Source: Candidatus Pacearchaeota archaeon
Lineage (GTDB): Archaea; Nanobdellota; Nanobdellia; Pacearchaeales; GW2011-AR1
Assembly (NCBI GenBank): GCA_002688335.1
Contig: NZCQ01000016.1
Coordinates: 1-16,044 of the forward strand
Direction of reading: 5' to 3'
DNA length: 16,044 bases
Positions 13,254-16,044 of this stretch are shown here, piece by piece. Position numbers and translations under genes: made by a program. Within the stretch, counting starts at the first letter, position 1, and each line of letters starts with the position of its first letter. A model generated the notes under the pieces. That model was not told the origin of the DNA. It did not search any database and was given only the letters and a program-made list of their open reading frames with translations.

Positions 13254-13675
13254 CTTCTCTTTCTCTCTTTTTCATCCTTCTGAATATCATCTTCAAAATC
13301 TCTCCTCTTCAAATTAACATATCTCTCATACTCAATCTCAACATTCCTATCACAAACATAATCATGATGCCTAAATCCCCCACCAAAACTCTTAGGTATG
13401 TGCATTAACTCATGAATTAAAGTCTTCAACTTATCTTCATTGGATAATTTATCAAACCTTTTTGAAATAACCTCTATAACATAAAATCCCCTTCTCCCTA
13501 AGGCAAGTTGCATAGCTTTTCCAAGTGCATGACATCTCGCAATAGTTCCTCGACTACTGCTCCCATAACTCCTCATACAAACAACAGAATCCATCTTAAC
13601 ATGCGGGAACAACAACAAAGCAATCTCATTAACTATCTTCTGCAACTCATCATCTAACTCATACTTTATTGGCAT
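13244..13675 (-). CDS. Small HExxH metallopeptidase-like protein
   Basis: A 143-residue protein with zinc-protease motif HELMH (88-92) and a downstream GGGFRHHDY whose His103 or His104 is a likely third zinc ligand. The surrounding TLIHELMHIPKSFGGGFRHH resembles the putative phage metallopeptidase family, whose members have HELLHIP followed by a Gly-rich loop. There is no signal peptide. The N-terminal half contains RSYGSSSRGTIARCH and LALGRRGFYVIEVI, the strand preceding the active-site helix. The C-terminal end is strongly charged and finishes RKRRWW. It starts 11 nt after the acidic protein gene and overlaps the DUF192 gene, suggesting one transcript. Substrate unknown. Confidence 0.75.
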   Translation of the reverse strand: MPIKYELDDELQKIVNEIALLLFPHVKMDSVVCMRSYGSSSRGTIARCHALGKAMQLALGRRGFYVIEVISKRFDKLSNEDKLKTLIHELMHIPKSFGGGFRHHDYVCDRNVEIEYERYVNLKRRDFEDDIQKDEKERKRRWW

Positions 13676-13686
13676 TTTAGTTTATA

Positions 13687-14127
13687 TCACAAAGCTTGAA
13701 CAAAACTCTTTCCTTTTCCTCCTCCATAAGGATTAGGCTTCCTATCAATCTTATCCCCTCCTTCATCATCTCCTTCATCATCATCCCAATGATCTAAAAC
13801 ATAATCAACAAGATTATCAGCACTATCTCTAACTTTCTCTTCATATTCAGAATCAAAAACGCCAGGTTTTTGCACACTTTGATAGCATAGTTCAATAAGA
13901 CTTTTTACCATATCTTTAGGAACTTCTACTTCAACACATTTATAACCATCAGGACAGATTATATTTCCCTCATAAAATCTTCCCAAAGATAAAGGATCTA
14001 AATTATGAGAGAATCCATCTTCATCACCTATTGAATAAACAACTTTAGGAAATAAAATAAATTCTTCATCCCCCTCTCCACTATAAAAGTAATACCCGAT
14101 CACTTTATCACTTAAATCCTCACTCAT
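13687..14127 (-). CDS. Acidic hypothetical protein, 146 aa
   Basis: I do not recognise this protein. From ATG 14127 it has 146 residues; an upstream TTG (14139) would add four. The first 100 residues mix strands and helices: VIGYYFYSGEGDEEFILFPKVV, then GYKCVEVEVPKDMVKSLIELCYQS. A very acidic segment follows (HWDDDEGDDEGGDK, about 112-125), then a basic, Gly-rich tail NPYGGGKGKSFVQAL. The acidic-then-basic arrangement suggests an interaction partner of a basic protein or nucleic acid, but this is only a guess. It leads the short cluster with the metallopeptidase and DUF192 genes and follows pyrB by 57 nt. Confidence 0.7.
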   Translation of the reverse strand: MSEDLSDKVIGYYFYSGEGDEEFILFPKVVYSIGDEDGFSHNLDPLSLGRFYEGNIICPDGYKCVEVEVPKDMVKSLIELCYQSVQKPGVFDSEYEEKVRDSADNLVDYVLDHWDDDEGDDEGGDKIDRKPNPYGGGKGKSFVQAL

Positions 14128-14183
14128 TTTATCTCTCAATCCGATATATTATTCGTAATCTAATAATCTCTATATTTTTAAAT

Positions 14184-15107
14184 TTAACTCCCATTAAGAA
14201 TCATATCCATCAAAGCCATTCTAGCATACAATCCATTTTCGGCTTGCCTAAAATATGCGACCCTCTCATCCGCTCCTTCAATCTCAATTGATAAGTCAAT
14301 TTCTTCAACATGCGGCAATGGATGCATTATCCTACTTTTCTCACGGACCAATCCAAGATTTTCACGGTTAATAACAAATTTCCCTCTTGCATTCTCATAA
14401 TCTTCTATCTCAATTCTCTCTTTTTGAATTCTAGTCATGTAAACAACATCAACTCTAGGAAGAACATTATTCAAATCATCATGTTCAGAGTAACAAACAT
14501 TATTTTCACTTAAATGCCCTTTAATATCACCCCCCATTTTAAGATTATCTGGAGAAACAAAAGTCAACTCAATATCATCAAACTTACTGCAAAGATAACA
14601 TAAAGATCTAGCAGTCCTCCCACTAGCCAAATCCCCCACCATCGCAATTTTAAGATTATCTAATCTATCAAATTCTCGATATAGAGTATAAACATCAAGC
14701 AAAGCCTGAGTCGGATGTTGCCCTTTACCATCTCCAGCACTTATAACCGGAACCTTACTAACTTGCGAAGCTTTTTTAGCACTTCCCTCAACATTATGTC
14801 TTAACACAATCAGATCACAATAGCTCCCAATCACCCTAATACTATCTTCTAAAGACTCTCCCTTCTTAGCTGATGAAAATTCTCCAGCATTCTCAGTTCC
14901 AATAACCTCTCCTCCAAGCCTCTTCATAGCCGACTCAAAACTCAATCTAGTCCTAGTACTTGGTTCATAAAAAAGACTAGCCATAATCCTCCCCTTAAAC
15001 TTATCTCCAGAATAATCCCTCATTTTATCTGCTCTTTCAAACAAATCATACAATATCTCCCGAGAAAATTGTTGAGATTCAGTAACATGAAGTAATCTAT
15101 CACCCAT
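14184..15107 (-). CDS. pyrB: Aspartate carbamoyltransferase catalytic subunit
   Basis: Catalyses carbamoyl phosphate plus aspartate to carbamoyl-aspartate, the committed step of pyrimidine synthesis. It is 307 residues, the normal length. The carbamoyl-phosphate site is STRTR (50-54); KKGES (81-85) gives the lysine donated by the neighbouring subunit; HPTQ (131-134), GRT (163-165) and TRIQKER (225-231) are present and match E. coli His134, Arg167 and Arg229/Gln231. The loop usually written HPLPR is HPLPH here (His266 for the conserved Arg, E. coli 269). No pyrI regulatory gene lies beside it. TTTTAAA centred 27 nt before the ATG indicates a leaderless mRNA. Confidence 0.95.
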   Translation of the reverse strand: MGDRLLHVTESQQFSREILYDLFERADKMRDYSGDKFKGRIMASLFYEPSTRTRLSFESAMKRLGGEVIGTENAGEFSSAKKGESLEDSIRVIGSYCDLIVLRHNVEGSAKKASQVSKVPVISAGDGKGQHPTQALLDVYTLYREFDRLDNLKIAMVGDLASGRTARSLCYLCSKFDDIELTFVSPDNLKMGGDIKGHLSENNVCYSEHDDLNNVLPRVDVVYMTRIQKERIEIEDYENARGKFVINRENLGLVREKSRIMHPLPHVEEIDLSIEIEGADERVAYFRQAENGLYARMALMDMILNGS

Positions 15108-15130
15108 TTTTACAAATCAAACATTAAGAG

Positions 15131-15137
15131 TTTAAAA
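15131..15137 (-). promoter_or_regulatory. TATA box of pyrB
   Basis: TTTTAAA on the minus strand is centred 27 nt before ATG 15107. An alternative ATTATATC near 15153-15161 would give a leader of about 25 nt. Confidence 0.35.
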
Positions 15138-15174
15138 GGATGATTGTAAGAAGATATAATTATCTAACAACAAT

Positions 15175-16044
15175 TTATCTAGTAACAATCTCCATTGCAT
15201 CTCTATTCTTCAATTTATGCTCCTTACCAACAGCCCTGCTAGTCTTAGCATCAATAGCCTTAATAAAATTCTTACCAAGATCTGTATGAACTGCAAATGC
15301 AAAATCCAAAGCACTACTCCCCTCCCTCAATAAAAAGCAATCAGGCAATACATTCCCTTTACTGTCCTTCAGATTATTAGCCGAGGCTGGAAAAATCGCT
15401 ATATAATTAAGCAAATCAAAAACAACTCCGTTCAAAACTTCCTGAACCCCCGTACTCCCCTTTTCCTTAAGGTAATCTTTAACTCTATCCAACGCCAACT
15501 TCTGCTTTTCATTCAAATCCTTAACAACTTCAAAATCGTTGTCTCCAGGAACATACTTAATCAATCCATGATTGCTTGCCTCTCTCAAAGCTAACTCAAA
15601 GTCAGCACTAACTCCAATAACCTTAATCTTAGGATAAGCTTTCTTAAGATTCTCAAGATTATCCTTACTACTCTCCTTATCACATTTATTAGCAGCAATA
15701 ATCATGGGCTTTGTCAAATGCCTCAAGGAATGTGCAAAACTAAACAACTCTTCTTCCCCCCACTTATTAGGATTCTCAGCATCCAAGTTATTCCTTAAAA
15801 CTACTTCCTTCACATCACCCTCACTAACCTTCAATCCAGAAAATTGATTGGCAATCGCTTTAGCAAAATCTCCTTTAGTATTCTGAATTGTTCTTGCAAA
15901 TACTTTCCATACTTTCTTTAAAATTCCCAAATACCATAAATCTAACTCTTTCTCTAACATCTCCACATCCTTAACAGGATCATATCCTTTAGTCTCTTTT
16001 CCCTCGCTATCTGTCTCCCCACTAATATCAACCACATGGATAAA
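15175..16044 (-). CDS. YchF/Ygr210-type OBG-family GTPase (C-terminal part; 5' end outside window)
   Basis: The frame is open to the right edge (FIHVVDISGETD...), so the G1-G3 motifs lie outside. Visible parts are the HVVD strand, the family segment YDPVKDVEMLEKELDLWYL, a helical insert, and the G4 motif NKCD in MIIAANKCD. NKxD predicts guanine specificity, unlike bacterial YchF, which has NMxE and prefers ATP. An SADFELALREASNHGLIKYVPGD stretch follows the G5 region. The C-terminus carries the TGS domain, LREGSSALDFAFAVHTDLGKNFIKAID. These proteins bind ribosomes or RNA and act in translation quality control; the exact role in archaea is unsettled. It lies 67 nt before pyrB. Confidence 0.9.
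   Translation of the reverse strand, partial: FIHVVDISGETDSEGKETKGYDPVKDVEMLEKELDLWYLGILKKVWKVFARTIQNTKGDFAKAIANQFSGLKVSEGDVKEVVLRNNLDAENPNKWGEEELFSFAHSLRHLTKPMIIAANKCDKESSKDNLENLKKAYPKIKVIGVSADFELALREASNHGLIKYVPGDNDFEVVKDLNEKQKLALDRVKDYLKEKGSTGVQEVLNGVVFDLLNYIAIFPASANNLKDSKGNVLPDCFLLREGSSALDFAFAVHTDLGKNFIKAIDAKTSRAVGKEHKLKNRDAMEIVTR

Noticed and set aside
14184..15107. Ornithine carbamoyltransferase instead of PyrB
   Set aside because: The TRIQKER and HPLP segments are of the aspartate type; ornithine enzymes have HCLP in place of HPLP.

Overview
The window reads as an AT-rich archaeal chromosome. Archaeal markers are ribosomal proteins L7Ae, S28e and L24e in the classic archaeal order, the KEOPS subunit Kae1, a TrmB-family regulator, archaeal TATA boxes about 25 nt before many start codons, and several probably leaderless genes. 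A bacterial-type gyrase pair, compact genes, many small orphan proteins and a free-standing LAGLIDADG protein suggest a DPANN lineage (Woesearchaeota/Pacearchaeota-like). That placement is inference and is not proven by the window. Almost all genes lie on the minus strand.

Layout, left to right. (1) 2-382: 3' end of an unidentified plus-strand protein, convergent with gyrA. The 123-nt gap between them holds a GC-rich structured island, a candidate small RNA. (2) 506-4989: gyrB then gyrA, translationally coupled. (3) 5206-6152: rpl7ae - rps28e - rpl24e. The predicted rpl7ae 5' leader starts with a textbook kink-turn, the RNA motif that L7Ae itself binds, so autoregulation is likely. (4) 6326-6949: a LysE-family exporter. 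(5) 7164-10014: a minus-strand series of a 44-aa AbrB-like protein, a LAGLIDADG plus winged-helix protein, Kae1 (overlapped by 20 nt) and a DUF2283-like protein. (6) 10079-11382: a SAM methyltransferase and QueE (preQ0/archaeosine pathway), divergent from a TrmB-like regulator at 11438. One palindromic TATA box sits almost midway between the two start codons, and an 18-bp palindrome abuts the regulator's ATG. (7) 12212-12589: an orphan protein. (8) 12674-14127: a minus-strand group of an acidic protein, a small metallopeptidase, a DUF192 protein and a 60-aa protein with a histone H1-like Lys/Ala/Pro tail. (9) 14184-16044: pyrB and the C-terminal part of a YchF/Ygr210-type GTPase running off the right edge.

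Functional themes are translation and tRNA modification (L7Ae, S28e, L24e, Kae1 for t6A37, QueE for archaeosine, YchF-like GTPase), DNA topology (gyrase, possibly the basic 60-aa protein) and pyrimidine synthesis (PyrB). The strongest leads are the rpl7ae leader kink-turn, the AbrB-LAGLIDADG-kae1 arrangement, the symmetric divergent promoter with its operator-like palindrome, and the GC-rich RNA candidate at 391-452. I see no CRISPR array, tRNA, rRNA or insertion sequence.
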